Shown here: positions 1-9,011 of the stretch, piece after piece
Layout of the letters: each line of letters begins with the position of its first letter
Numbering within the stretch: the stretch's first letter is position 1
Assembly (NCBI RefSeq): GCF_014205295.1
Contig: NZ_JACHNF010000001.1
Location: 7,502,001 to 7,566,000, forward strand
Source: Kribbella solani
GTDB taxonomy: Bacteria > Actinomycetota > Actinomycetes > Propionibacteriales > Kribbellaceae
DNA: 64,000 nucleotides
Direction: 5' to 3'
Notes under the pieces: generated by a model
Told to the model about the DNA's origin: nothing
The model's database searches: none
The model's input: the letters and a program-made list of their open reading frames with translations, nothing else
Position numbers and translations under genes: made by a program

Positions 1-177
1 TCGATGCCGGCCTGGGTCGTGGACTACGTACTGGTGCACGAGCTGGCGCACCTGATCGAGCCGACCCACAACGCCAGCTTCTGGGCCCTGGTCCACCGCT
101 ACCCCAAGGCCGAGCGCGCCGAGGGCTACCTGGAAGGCGTCTCCGCCGCCTCCTCCCTGAACCTCGAAGACTTCTGA
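1..177 (+). CDS. C-terminal fragment of YgjP/DUF45-type metallopeptidase
   Basis: Only the last 58 codons lie in the window; the reading frame is open from the first base to a TGA. The fragment shows HELAHL (fragment residues 13-18), then PTH and FWALV, the zinc-site pattern of the YgjP/SprT-like (WLM, DUF45) metallopeptidases, where two His and a Glu of HExxH plus a downstream His bind zinc. The tail after the motif is short, as usual for the C-terminus of that family. Substrate is unknown for most members. The true start is outside the window, so length and N-terminal domains cannot be judged. Confidence 0.75.
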   Translation, partial: SMPAWVVDYVLVHELAHLIEPTHNASFWALVHRYPKAERAEGYLEGVSAASSLNLEDF

Positions 178-375
178 CCCGCCCGGCTCCACCCCGGCAA
201 CTCCGGTCCCGTACGGCGTACGGAAAAGGGTGGGGTGGGGATTTCCCCAGGGTGCGGCCGGGGGCTTCCTGCATGGCCGGGGACGGGGTCCGGCGGCGAG
301 GCTTTTGGCCGTAGCCAGCGCCACGCCAGGTGCGCTGGGTGGGGCGCCGGTCCGGCGCGGAGGGGCAGGAACGTT

Positions 376-2574
376 ATGGCCAGGGGACAGATCACGGTCC
401 GGGCGGCGCGCTGGAGCGCCACCCATCCGTGGCGGGCGATCGCGATGTGGGTGGTCGTGGTGATCGCCTGCTTCGCGCTCGGTTCGGTGACCGGGACGAA
501 GCAGTCGAAGAACGAGGGGGACATCGGCGAGGTCACCCGGGCGGACACCATCGTCAAGTCCGGCAACTTCGACGACCCGGACGTGGAGAGCGTGCTGATC
601 ACGGCACCGTCCGGGCAGCTCGACCAGACGCAGGCGACCAAGGCGGCCGGCGTGGTCGTGCAGCGGATGCGCGCCCTCGGTGGGGTCGCGGAGGTCGCGC
701 CGCCGATGCCGTCGCCGAAGCACGACGCGGTGATCGTCAGGGTGACCCTGAAGGACGCCGCCGAGGGTACGAAGGCGGATGCCCGGGTGCAGCCGCTGCT
801 CGACACCACCGCGCAGGTCCAGCAGCAGTACCCGAATCTCCGGATCGAGGAGGTCGGTGGCGTCTCGATCGACAAGGCGCTGACCGAGACACTGGGCAAG
901 GACTTCAAGCGCGCCGAGATGTTCAGCCTGCCGGTGACGCTGGCTATTCTGCTGATCGCGTTCGGTGCGCTGATCGCCGCGTCGGTGCCGCTGCTGCTCG
1001 CGCTGTCCGCGGTCGCCGCCGCGATCGGTCTCGCCGCCGCGGCGTCCCAGCTGGTGCCCGCGGTCGACGCGGTCAACAGCGTGATCCTGCTGATCGGGAT
1101 GGCGGTCGGCGTCGACTACTCGCTGTTCTACCTCCGTCGTGAACGTGAGGAACGCGCCAAGGGTCGCGGCCACGTCGACGCGGTCGAGATCGCCGCGGCG
1201 ACCTCCGGTCACGCCGTGGTCGTCTCCGGTACGGCGGTGATCATCTCGATGGCCGGGCTCTTCCTGGCCCGGGACGCGGTCTTCTCGTCCTTCGCGGTCG
1301 GCTCGATCCTCGTGGTCGCGGTGGCGGTCGTCGGTTCGCTGACGGTGCTCCCCGCCGTGCTCGCCAAGCTCGGGCGCTGGGTCGACAAGCCGCGGATTCC
1401 GCTGGTGTGGCGCCTGACCGCAAGCAAGGGCAAGCCCCGGTTCTGGCCGGCCGTGCTGAAGCCGGCCCTGAAGCACCCGGTCGCCACGCTGCTCGTCGCG
1501 GTCACCGCGCTGCTCGCGATCGCTTCGCCCGCGCTTGGCATGACGCTGAAGTTCCCCGGAACCGAGGATCTGCCGCGGACCACGTCGGTGATGAAGGCGT
1601 ACGACCGGTTGACGGCGGCCTTCCCAAGTACAGGCACGAGCCACCAGGTTGCCGTACGAGCTCCGGCGAACCAGCAGCCCGCGGTGAAGGCGGCGCTGGC
1701 CGAGCTGATGCAGCGCACCAAGGGCGACAAGCTGTTCGCGGCGGATGGTCTGGAGGAGCCACGGTTCTCCAAGGACGACACCGTTGCGACGATGGAGGTC
1801 GCGACTCCGTACGAGGGTGGCAGTCAGCAGGCCCGCGACTCGTTGGTCAAGCTGCGCAAGGATCTGATGCCGGAAACGGTCGGCAAGGTGCCCGGCGTCG
1901 AGTACGCGGTCGGTGGGTTCGTGGCCGCGGACGTGGACTACGCGGCGCATACGAAGTCGAAGTTGCCACTGGTGATCGGGTTCGTACTGCTGCTGACGAT
2001 GATCGTGATGATGGTGACGTTCCGCTCGGTGGTGGTCGCGATCACCGCGATCGCGCTGAACCTGCTGAGCGCGGGCGCGGCGTACGGTGTCGTGACCGCG
2101 GTCTTCCAGAACACCTGGGCCGAAGGGCTGCTGCACTTCCGGTCGAACGGTGCGGTGGTGAGTTGGCTGCCACTGTTCCTGTTCGTGGTGCTGTTCGGCC
2201 TGTCGATGGACTACCACGTGTTCGTGGTCAGCCGGATTCGTGAAGCGGTGCTGCGCGGCGTACCGACCAAGCAGGCGGTGGCCGAGGGAATCACCGGTTC
2301 GGCCGGCGTGGTCACGAGCGCGGCGGCCGTGATGGTCGGGGTGTTCGCGGTCTTCGCGACACTGAGCACCCTGGACATGAAGCAGCTCGGCGTCGGCCTC
2401 GCGGTCGCGATCCTGATCGACGCGACGATCATCCGCGCGGTCGTGCTCCCGAGCGCGATGATCCTGCTCGGCGAGGCGAACTGGTGGGCCCCCAAGTGGC
2501 TCCGCCGCAACCCCGCCAAGCACGCGGCCCCAGTCCCAACAGAAGAAGAACGCGAACTGACCCCCGTCGGCTAA
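376..2574 (+). CDS. MMPL-family RND transporter
   Basis: 732-residue membrane protein of the actinobacterial MMPL branch of the RND superfamily, which exports lipids or other hydrophobic compounds using the proton gradient. It has the duplicated MMPL layout: one N-terminal helix (about residues 22-40), a periplasmic domain (about 45-190), a five-helix block (about 195-345), a second lone helix near 375, a second external domain (about 400-530) and a final five-helix block. GVDYSLFYLRR and SMDYHVFVVSRIRE are the matching TM4/TM10 segments with the Asp-Tyr pair. The ATG at 376 has a GGAGGGGCAGGA sequence just upstream; the frame is open further upstream but that extension is low-complexity. A strong hairpin follows the stop. 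Cargo cannot be told from sequence. Confidence 0.88.
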   Translation: MARGQITVRAARWSATHPWRAIAMWVVVVIACFALGSVTGTKQSKNEGDIGEVTRADTIVKSGNFDDPDVESVLITAPSGQLDQTQATKAAGVVVQRMRALGGVAEVAPPMPSPKHDAVIVRVTLKDAAEGTKADARVQPLLDTTAQVQQQYPNLRIEEVGGVSIDKALTETLGKDFKRAEMFSLPVTLAILLIAFGALIAASVPLLLALSAVAAAIGLAAAASQLVPAVDAVNSVILLIGMAVGVDYSLFYLRREREERAKGRGHVDAVEIAAATSGHAVVVSGTAVIISMAGLFLARDAVFSSFAVGSILVVAVAVVGSLTVLPAVLAKLGRWVDKPRIPLVWRLTASKGKPRFWPAVLKPALKHPVATLLVAVTALLAIASPALGMTLKFPGTEDLPRTTSVMKAYDRLTAAFPSTGTSHQVAVRAPANQQPAVKAALAELMQRTKGDKLFAADGLEEPRFSKDDTVATMEVATPYEGGSQQARDSLVKLRKDLMPETVGKVPGVEYAVGGFVAADVDYAAHTKSKLPLVIGFVLLLTMIVMMVTFRSVVVAITAIALNLLSAGAAYGVVTAVFQNTWAEGLLHFRSNGAVVSWLPLFLFVVLFGLSMDYHVFVVSRIREAVLRGVPTKQAVAEGITGSAGVVTSAAAVMVGVFAVFATLSTLDMKQLGVGLAVAILIDATIIRAVVLPSAMILLGEANWWAPKWLRRNPAKHAAPVPTEEERELTPVG

Positions 2575-2583
2575 CCACCCCGT

Positions 2584-2616
2584 CAGGCGCTCCACCTCCC
2601 CAAGGTGGAGCGCCTG
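2584..2616 (+). terminator. Hairpin terminator after MMPL gene
   Basis: Perfect 14-bp inverted repeat (CAGGCGCTCCACCT ... AGGTGGAGCGCCTG) with a 5-nt loop, 10 bases after the MMPL stop codon. It lacks a clear T-tract, which is normal for actinobacterial terminators. It may also end the convergent CGNR gene. Confidence 0.75.
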
Positions 2617-2687
2617 CCGCGCCACGCTCTGACCTCTTGACCCGCCTGCTGTCGAGCCGACTTCTTGACCGGCCTGCCGCCGCGCGG

Positions 2688-3287
2688 CTAGTTCTCACCC
2701 GCCTGCTGTCGGGCGCGGTGGGCGGCGGCTTTTACCCGGCTCTGGCATTGCGGTGAGCAGAACCTGCGCTGCCCGTTCTTGGACACGTCCACGAAGACTC
2801 GATCGCACTGCGGCGCCGCGCACACCCCGAGCCGCCCGCCCAGGTCACTGCCGACCGCGAGAGCCAGACCGGCCGCGCATCCGGCCGCCCAACCGTTGGC
2901 GAGCTGCTCGTCAGGCCCGTGAAAATGCAGACTCCACGGCCGATCCTGGCCGCGGTCGAGCTGCGGGCGCGCGTTCGTTTCCACCAGCAACGCGTTGATC
3001 TCGACGGCGGCCGAGTCCAGGTCGCCGGAACTCGCGGCCTCGAAGACGGTCCGCATCCGTCCCGCCAGCTGTACCAGCCGCCGCGCGTCGTCCGCCGGCA
3101 CCGATTCGGCCGAGTACCCGAGTGCGGTGAGCGCGCCGGCGACGGCCGCGGTGACTGCCTCGGGTTCGTCCGCGGGTGCGTCGTACGCGACCCCGCCGGA
3201 GTACCCGGGCGTCAGCCGGTTCACGTACTCCACCGACGCGGCCAGCACCACCCGGGCATGACTATCAAAAGACACTTGACCAGTCAT
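2688..3287 (-). CDS. CGNR zinc-finger transcriptional regulator (ABATE domain)
   Basis: 199-residue protein with an N-terminal ABATE-like domain (DUF1470; VLAASVEYVNRLTPG near residue 15) and a C-terminal Cys-rich zinc finger, with CAAPQCDRVFVD followed by RRFCSPQCQSRVKAAAHRAR. This CGNR finger binds DNA in putative stress or antibiotic-responsive regulators common in actinomycetes. The chosen ATG at 3287 has a perfect AAGGAGG six bases upstream; a longer frame would run into the divergent MFS gene. It is divergent from an MFS transporter with a 64-bp shared promoter region containing inverted repeats, so it probably regulates that transporter (inference). Confidence 0.85.
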   Translation of the reverse strand: MTGQVSFDSHARVVLAASVEYVNRLTPGYSGGVAYDAPADEPEAVTAAVAGALTALGYSAESVPADDARRLVQLAGRMRTVFEAASSGDLDSAAVEINALLVETNARPQLDRGQDRPWSLHFHGPDEQLANGWAAGCAAGLALAVGSDLGGRLGVCAAPQCDRVFVDVSKNGQRRFCSPQCQSRVKAAAHRARQQAGEN

Positions 3288-3341
3288 GCATAGCCTCCTT
3301 AGGCTCTCTCGTGACCGATCATATCCATTTAGATAGTCACG
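3259..3341. promoter_or_regulatory. Divergent promoter with nested inverted repeats
   Basis: The region between the CGNR regulator and the MFS gene has two overlapping palindromes: TGACTATC (3259-3266) mirrored by GATAGTCA (3332-3339), and CGTGAC (3310-3315) mirrored by GTCACG (3336-3341). Inside is TATC-N6-GATA (3322-3335). The right-hand copies overlap the likely -10 and ribosome-binding site of the MFS gene; the left copy lies in the start of the CGNR coding region. Candidate autoregulatory operator for the CGNR protein. Confidence 0.4.
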
Positions 3342-3351
3342 GAGAAGTTCG

Positions 3352-4521
3352 ATGAGTGCTGTGTCCACCCCGATGGCGCCCTGGCGCGGCCTTTCTCCGG
3401 CGGTCTGGATTCTGGTGCTGGCCCGGGCGGTCAACAAGATCGGCGCGTTCACCCTGCCATTCCTCGGCGTGGTGCTCACGGTCGAGTTCGGCGCGTCGCT
3501 GGGTCAGACCGGGGTGATCCTCGCGGTCTTCGGCGCCGCGACGATCCCGTCCCGGTTGCTCGGCGGTCAGCTTGCCGACCGCCTCGGCCGCCGCCGTACG
3601 ATCGTCCTCGGTCTGACCGGTTGCGCGGTCGCCCAGCTCTGGATCGCGTTCAGCCACGCCCTCTGGTCGGCGGTGCTCGCCACGATCCTGCTCGGCTTCG
3701 CGTTCGAGATCTACGAACCACCGAGCCAGGCGATGATCGCGGACGTCACCGATCCGGAAGACCGGCCCGCCGCGTACGGCCTGTACAGCGCGGCCCTCGC
3801 CGCCGCCGGCGTACTGGCCGGGCTGCTCGCCGCCGCGATCAGCCACTGGGACCTCCGCTGGCTGTTCGCCGCCGATGCGATCACCTGCCTGGCCTGTTCC
3901 GTACTGGTCGCGCTGACCCTCCCGAACGAGGCACGCGAGCCGAAGGAACCAACCCCCACCGTGCCGGTATGGCGCGATCGCCGCCTGATGCTGCTGCTCG
4001 CGGGCGGCACCGTGTTCGCGACGATCTACATGCAACTCGTCATCGGCGTACCGCTGACTCTCCTCGAGCAGGGCCTGCCGAAGTCGGGTACGGGCATCAT
4101 CCTCGCGGTGTCGGCCGTGACCCTGATCGCCGCCCAGCGCCTGCTCCGAGTGCAGCATCTGGACGACTTCCGCGCGATCGCCACCGGCTACGTACTGGTC
4201 GCGGTCGGCCTGGTCGTCGTCGCACTCGCGCACAGTCTCGCGATCTTTCTCGTCGCCGCGGTCCTCTGGAGTCTCGGCGAGCTCTTCCTACTGGCCCGCT
4301 ACCTCACCCAGGCTTCCGGCCTCGCGCCCGAGCAGGCCCGCGGCCGGTACCTGGCGGTGTTCGGTCTGAGCTGGGGGATCGCCACCACGATCGCCCCGCT
4401 CACCGTCACCCAGCTTCTCGCATCGGCAGGTCCGGCCGGCCTCTGGCTCACGACCGCCGCGGTGGCCGCCGTGCTCGCCGTACTGCAGCCGTGGTTCAGG
4501 AAGCGGCTGGCTCCAGCCTGA
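3352..4521 (+). CDS. MFS transporter
   Basis: 389-residue major facilitator with about 12 hydrophobic helices. The loop between TM2 and TM3 has GGQLADRLGRRRT, the MFS motif A of drug/metabolite proton antiporters. ACGGAG precedes the ATG. It is divergent from the CGNR regulator, so it is probably the regulated efflux gene of that pair. Its last 26 bases overlap the 3' end of the convergent molybdopterin oxidoreductase gene. The exported substrate is not evident. Confidence 0.87.
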   Translation: MSAVSTPMAPWRGLSPAVWILVLARAVNKIGAFTLPFLGVVLTVEFGASLGQTGVILAVFGAATIPSRLLGGQLADRLGRRRTIVLGLTGCAVAQLWIAFSHALWSAVLATILLGFAFEIYEPPSQAMIADVTDPEDRPAAYGLYSAALAAAGVLAGLLAAAISHWDLRWLFAADAITCLACSVLVALTLPNEAREPKEPTPTVPVWRDRRLMLLLAGGTVFATIYMQLVIGVPLTLLEQGLPKSGTGIILAVSAVTLIAAQRLLRVQHLDDFRAIATGYVLVAVGLVVVALAHSLAIFLVAAVLWSLGELFLLARYLTQASGLAPEQARGRYLAVFGLSWGIATTIAPLTVTQLLASAGPAGLWLTTAAVAAVLAVLQPWFRKRLAPA

Positions 4522-6751
4522 CCGTCAGGCCCTTCGCGACCGGAGTATTGCTGCCCTTCGCCAGATCATCGGCCGACATCAGCACGTTCGTCTCCGGGTA
4601 GTACGCCGCGACACATCCGCGTGCCGTCGGGTACGCGACCAGGCGGAAATGCGATGCCCGTCGCTCGACGCCCTGGAATTCGCTGACGATGTCGACGTAC
4701 GCGCCGTCCTGCAACCCGAGCTCCGCCAGATCATCGGGATTCACGAAGACGACCTCGCGGGTGCCGTGCACGCCGCGGTACCGGTCCTCGAGCCCGTAGA
4801 TCGTGGTGTTGAACTGGTCGTGGCTGCGCAGTGTCTGGAGCAGCAGCCGGCCTGGCTCGGTCGGCAGCCAGGTGAGCTCGTTCGCGGTGAACTGCGCCCG
4901 GGAGTCGGACGTCTTGAACTCGCGCTTGTCCCGCGCCGCGTGCGCGAGCAGGAATCCGCCGTCGCCCGCCCGCAGCCGGTCCTCGTAGTTCTCGTACCCG
5001 TCCGCGACCCGCCCGATCCGCTGCCGGATCAGGCTGTAATCGTCGGCGAAGTCCGCCCACGGAATCTGCCCGACGTCCGGCACGACCGCTTGCGCCAGCC
5101 CGCACACGATCCCGATCTCCGACTTCAGCTCCGGCGCCGGAGGCATCAGGTTCCCCTTCGACAGGTGTACGGCGCCCTGAGAATCCTCCACCGAGACGGA
5201 CTGCGGCCCGGCCGCGGTGTGATCGTGATCCGTCCGCCCCAGCGTCGGCAGGATCAGCGCTTCCCTGCCCGTGACCGTGTGCGAACGGTTCAGCTTCGTC
5301 GACACGTGCACGGTCAGGTCGCACGCGCGCAACCCGCGATGTACGACCTCGGTGTCCGGCGTCGCGGAGGCGAAGTTCCCGCCCATCGCGAAGAACACCC
5401 GGACGTCAGCGTCCCGCAGCCGCTTCACGGTCGCGGCCGCGTCGATGCCGTGCTCCCGCGGCGACGTGAACGCGAACTCGCGATCGAGCTTGTCCAGGAA
5501 CGCGTCCGGCATCTTCTCCCAGATCCCCATGCTGCGGTCGCCCTGGACGTTCGAGTGGCCGCGCACCGGGCACGGACCGGCGCCGGGTTTGCCGATGTTG
5601 CCCTGCAGCAGCAGCACGTTGACAATCTCGCTGATCGTCGCCACCGCCTCCCGATGCTGGGTCAGACCCATCGCCCAGCAGATCACCGTCGCCTTCGACT
5701 TGACGAAGCGGTCCGCGAGCTCCTCGATCTCGGCCCGGCGCAGCCCGGTGGCCAGCTCGACGGCGTCCCAGTCCAGCTCGGCGTTGTGCTTGGCGTACAA
5801 CTCGAATCCGCTGGTGTGCGACTCGACGAACGTCTTGTCCAGTACGGTTCCCGGGTTCGCCGCCTCGGCCTCGAGCAGAAGGTGGCCGAGGGCAAGGAAA
5901 AGCGCCTGGTCGCCGCCGATCCGGATGCGCAGATGCTGGTCGGCGAGCTGCGTACCCTTGCCGACCAGGCCGCGTGGTTTCTGCGGGTTCATGAACCGCA
6001 TCAGACCGGGCTCAGGCAGCGGATTGACCGCGACGATCGAACCGCCGTTGCGCTTGGCGACCTCGAGATGGCTGAGCATCCGGGGTGCGTTGGTCCCGGG
6101 GTTCTGCCCGACGATCACGATCAGCTCGGACTCTTCGAGCATCTTCAGCGTGACCGCGCCCTTGCCGCTGCCGATCACCCGGGACAGTGCGGTGCCCGAC
6201 GACTCGTGACACATGTTGGAGCAGTCCGGCAGGTTGTTCGTACCGTAGGCGCGGACGAACAGCTGGTACAGGAACGCGGCCTCGTTGCTGGTCCGGCCGG
6301 AGGTGTAGAAGACGGCGTCGTTCGGGTCGGCGAGCGCCTTCAGGTGCCGGGCGACGACCTGGAACGCCTCGTCCCAGCCGACCGGCTCGTAGTGGGTGGC
6401 GCCGGCCCGGAGCAGCATCGGCTCGGTGATCCGGCCGAACTTACCCAGGTCGAACTCGGAGATCCGGTCCAGCTCCGTCACCGAGTGGGTCGCGAAGAAC
6501 TCCCGCGGCACCCGTTTCCGGGTCGCCTCCCAGGCCACCGCCTTCGCGCCGTTCTCGCAGAACTCGGCCGTGTGTTTGTGCTCCGGGTCCGGCCAGGCGC
6601 AGGACGGGCAGTCGAACCCGCGATCCTGATTCATCTTCAGGAAAGCGCGGCCGCTGCGGACCGTACCCATCTCGCGGAGACCGAACTTGAACGACGACAG
6701 CACGGCCGGTACGCCCGCTGCCTTCTGCTTCGGCTGCTCGATGTCGACCAT
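4496..6751 (-). CDS. YdeP/FdhF-type molybdopterin oxidoreductase
   Basis: 751-residue alpha-subunit-like oxidoreductase of the formate dehydrogenase-H/YdeP family, which uses bis-MGD molybdenum. N-terminal Cys cluster C48-x2-C51-...-C65 (CPSCAWPDPEHKH..FCENG); NMCHESSG near residue 180 supplies the Cys-His pair aligned with the Sec/Cys-His of FdhF; GPCPVRGHSNVQGDRSMG and the C-terminal molydopterin dinucleotide-binding domain (about 640-750) are present. No partner electron-transfer subunit is adjacent. YdeP proteins have been linked to acid resistance in E. coli, but the substrate is not settled. There is no convincing Shine-Dalgarno sequence before the ATG. The only other molybdenum-related gene in the window is MoaE at 12.7 kb. 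Confidence 0.86.
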   Translation of the reverse strand: MVDIEQPKQKAAGVPAVLSSFKFGLREMGTVRSGRAFLKMNQDRGFDCPSCAWPDPEHKHTAEFCENGAKAVAWEATRKRVPREFFATHSVTELDRISEFDLGKFGRITEPMLLRAGATHYEPVGWDEAFQVVARHLKALADPNDAVFYTSGRTSNEAAFLYQLFVRAYGTNNLPDCSNMCHESSGTALSRVIGSGKGAVTLKMLEESELIVIVGQNPGTNAPRMLSHLEVAKRNGGSIVAVNPLPEPGLMRFMNPQKPRGLVGKGTQLADQHLRIRIGGDQALFLALGHLLLEAEAANPGTVLDKTFVESHTSGFELYAKHNAELDWDAVELATGLRRAEIEELADRFVKSKATVICWAMGLTQHREAVATISEIVNVLLLQGNIGKPGAGPCPVRGHSNVQGDRSMGIWEKMPDAFLDKLDREFAFTSPREHGIDAAATVKRLRDADVRVFFAMGGNFASATPDTEVVHRGLRACDLTVHVSTKLNRSHTVTGREALILPTLGRTDHDHTAAGPQSVSVEDSQGAVHLSKGNLMPPAPELKSEIGIVCGLAQAVVPDVGQIPWADFADDYSLIRQRIGRVADGYENYEDRLRAGDGGFLLAHAARDKREFKTSDSRAQFTANELTWLPTEPGRLLLQTLRSHDQFNTTIYGLEDRYRGVHGTREVVFVNPDDLAELGLQDGAYVDIVSEFQGVERRASHFRLVAYPTARGCVAAYYPETNVLMSADDLAKGSNTPVAKGLTVRLEPAAS

Positions 6752-6760
6752 GTTTCAACC

Positions 6761-6774
6761 ATAGATCCATCTAT
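6761..6774. promoter_or_regulatory. Palindrome upstream of molybdopterin oxidoreductase
   Basis: ATAGATCCATCTAT is a perfect 6+6 palindrome with a 2-nt centre, ten bases upstream of the oxidoreductase start codon on the minus strand. The region is AT-richer than its surroundings, so it likely overlaps the promoter. Candidate operator; regulator unknown. Confidence 0.3.
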
Positions 6775-6874
6775 CGTGGAGCGCGGCCTTGATAGCCAGG
6801 ACTGTGGACAACCTCTCGGCCGGGGGAGTGGATACTGGGCCGGAACCGCGCAGGGTGATGGGAGACCGGTGTCG

Positions 6875-7513
6875 ATGAGTGACTGGTACGGGGACCAAGC
6901 GCCCGTGGACAGGCGAGTCGTCGTACTCGTCGCGCCGGCCCGCGGGACCTGGGCGCCGCCGGGACGTGATTCCGAGGCATGGCGGCTGGCGCTCGCCGAG
7001 GACACGTACGAGGTGCTCGCCGCGCTGGACCAGGTCGACGTTGCCGTCGCGGTGTCCGGTGGCGACGACAACGCGGTTGCCGAACTCAGCGCACTGACCT
7101 GGCCGGGCACCCCCGCGTACGCCGTCGATGCCGAACGACCTGTGCTGCACGCGGTGGAGCTCGCTGGTCCGGCCGCGGCCGTGGTTGCCGTGTCTCATGA
7201 CGTACCTGACCTTCCGGGGCTGCTGATCGGCAAGCTCTTCCGCGCTTTGAGCCACGCCGACATCGCCGTCACGCCCGCCGAGGACGGCTCGCTCGCGGCG
7301 ATCGGCGTCAAGCTTCCCGTCGCCGGTTGGCTCACCGATCTCGCGCCGACGTTCGACACCCCGCTGGCCGTGCTGGAGTCGCGCAAACCGCGCCGCCACG
7401 CCGTCGCCACCGGCCCCGGCTGGCACCGGCTGCGGTCGAACGCCGACCTGGCCCGACTCGACCCCGGCCTCGAAGGCTGGGACGCGACCCGCTCCATCCT
7501 CCGCCGCGCCTGA
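6875..7513 (+). CDS. DUF2064/MobA-like glycosyltransferase-fold protein
   Basis: 212-residue protein with a Rossmann-like first half (VVVLVAPARG) and a segment SHDVPDLPGLLIGKLFRALSHADI..PAEDGSLAAIGVKLP. The spacing matches the (G)SDxPDLP and GPAEDGGYxLIGL motifs of the DUF2064/TIGR04282 branch of GT-A nucleotidyl/glycosyltransferase folds. The metal-binding SDS is altered to SHD, so activity may be changed. The ATG at 6875 follows GGGAGA by about ten bases; a GTG six bases earlier is an alternative start. It is divergent from the molybdopterin oxidoreductase. Exact reaction unknown. Confidence 0.6.
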   Translation: MSDWYGDQAPVDRRVVVLVAPARGTWAPPGRDSEAWRLALAEDTYEVLAALDQVDVAVAVSGGDDNAVAELSALTWPGTPAYAVDAERPVLHAVELAGPAAAVVAVSHDVPDLPGLLIGKLFRALSHADIAVTPAEDGSLAAIGVKLPVAGWLTDLAPTFDTPLAVLESRKPRRHAVATGPGWHRLRSNADLARLDPGLEGWDATRSILRRA

Positions 7514-7795
7514 CCTGTCACCTGGCCTGCTATCTGGCCCGTTGTCTGTCTTGGCAGTTGCTACGTCACTTTCTGGGCCGCGGCTCGTTCTCCATGCAGC
7601 GGGGACTACGGGGAACCAGCGGGGAACTTCCAGCTGATCGCCGATGCCGTTCAGGGGCGGTACCCGACGTCAGCGACCCCGGCCGGCCGCATCGCGAAGA
7701 TGCGGCCAGCCAGGCGGTCACGTTTGGTAGCCGGCGCGCTGTGATCTGAGTCATACGTCGGCAATCCGCCCGGCCCAGCCGGACATCTCGCTTGT
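7514..7795 (+). other. 282-bp structured intergenic leader
   Basis: No credible coding frame. Contains a strong hairpin at 7685-7707 (GGCCGCATC, loop GCGAA, GATGCGGCC) preceded by a G-rich tract with GGGGAACC and GGGGAAC repeats near 7605-7630. It lies immediately upstream of the acyltransferase gene and could be a regulated 5' leader. It could not be matched to a known riboswitch class by eye. Confidence 0.35.
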
Positions 7796-9010
7796 ATGGA
7801 GCTGAGTGTTCGCACCCGCGTACCGGCGGGCCGTCCCGACCTTTCCCGGTCCACCGTCGACGCGCGTACCCGAGTGGGTGGTCAGCTTCCGTCGTTGACC
7901 GGCATGCGGTGGATCGCCGCGTTCGCGGTGTTCGTCTACCACGTCCGCAACTTCGGCTACTTCGGCCCGGGCCACGGCGGTCGCCTGGTGAACTGGGCGT
8001 TCGGCGCCGGCGCGGCAGGCGTCTCGTTCTTCTTCATCCTGTCCGGCTTCGTACTGGCCTGGTCGGCCCGCCCCACGGACCAGGCCCGCCGCTTCTGGCG
8101 CCGCCGGCTGGCCCGCGTATACCCAGTTCACCTGGTCACTGCAGTCATCGCCGCGGTGCTCGCGTACACACTGGTCCCCGGTCTGCGACCCGGCAGCCTG
8201 AACGAGGCCGCCGCGAACCTGCTGCTCGTCAGCTCCTGGAAAGCCGAGTGGTGGCAGGCGCTGAACCCAGTCAGCTGGTCGCTGGTCTGCGAGGCGTTCT
8301 TCTACGCCACCTTCCCACTTCTGTACGCCGGCCTGCGCCGCCTGCCTGCCCGTGCCCTGTTCGCGATCGCCCTGGCCAGCGGTGCGCTCGTCATGTTCCT
8401 GCCGTGGGCGAACACGCACTACGCACTCGGCTGGACGCTGTATTCGTCCCCGCCCGCCCGGCTACCGGAGTTCGTCCTCGGCGTCGCACTCGGCCTGCTG
8501 GTCAAGGCCGGCGCGTGGCGCGGACCCGGACTGGACGTATCCCTGGCGATCACCCTGATCGGCTACTTCCTGACCGCCCAGGTGGCGCCCGAGTACGGCT
8601 ACGCCGCCTGCACGGTCATCGGCCTGTCTCTACTCATCCCAGCCGCGGCCACCACCGACCTCGCCGGCACACCGACGTTCTGGCGTCACCCCACCCTGGT
8701 ACGGCTCGGCGAATGGTCCTTCGCCTTTTACATGATCCACCTCTTGGTCATGGCCACCACCGAGGCCGTACTGGGCACCCACCCGAACTACGCCACCGCT
8801 CCCGCCCTAGTCGCCACAGCCGCAACCTTCACCATCTCCCTCACCCTCGCCTGGGCCCTACACACCCACCTGGAAACCCCCGCCCGCCACCTACTTCTCC
8901 GCCCCTGGCACACCCACGGTCTGTTACGCGGCGTACGCCTCGCAACGCCCCGCCGCTCAACCCGCCTGGGCTCGGTCATGCCGCACGTCGACCACCCCGG
9001 AAGGCGCTGA
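7796..9010 (+). CDS. Acyltransferase 3 family membrane O-acyltransferase
   Basis: 404 residues with about ten hydrophobic helices. LPSLTGMRWIAAFAVFVYHVRNFG (about residues 33-56) carries the family's conserved Arg and the catalytic-type His of TM1; FFFILSGFVLAWS and the RRxARVYPVHLV segment follow as in OafA/YrhL proteins. These enzymes transfer acyl groups, usually acetyl, onto extracellular glycans, lipids or antibiotics. The gene is followed after one base by an exported SGNH hydrolase, the domain that is fused to the C-terminus in many OafA-type proteins. Codon use becomes C-rich and repetitive at the 3' end (8800-9000). Acceptor is unknown. Confidence 0.88.
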   Translation: MELSVRTRVPAGRPDLSRSTVDARTRVGGQLPSLTGMRWIAAFAVFVYHVRNFGYFGPGHGGRLVNWAFGAGAAGVSFFFILSGFVLAWSARPTDQARRFWRRRLARVYPVHLVTAVIAAVLAYTLVPGLRPGSLNEAAANLLLVSSWKAEWWQALNPVSWSLVCEAFFYATFPLLYAGLRRLPARALFAIALASGALVMFLPWANTHYALGWTLYSSPPARLPEFVLGVALGLLVKAGAWRGPGLDVSLAITLIGYFLTAQVAPEYGYAACTVIGLSLLIPAAATTDLAGTPTFWRHPTLVRLGEWSFAFYMIHLLVMATTEAVLGTHPNYATAPALVATAATFTISLTLAWALHTHLETPARHLLLRPWHTHGLLRGVRLATPRRSTRLGSVMPHVDHPGRR

Positions 9011-9011
9011 C

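Noticed and set aside
4649..6868. Long plus-strand frame antisense to the molybdopterin oxidoreductase
   Set aside because: It is the complement of a well-supported gene; only its end past 6875 has protein-like content of its own.
7600..7795. c-di-AMP or other known riboswitch
   Set aside because: GGGGAACC-like words are present but the required set of conserved blocks could not be matched.
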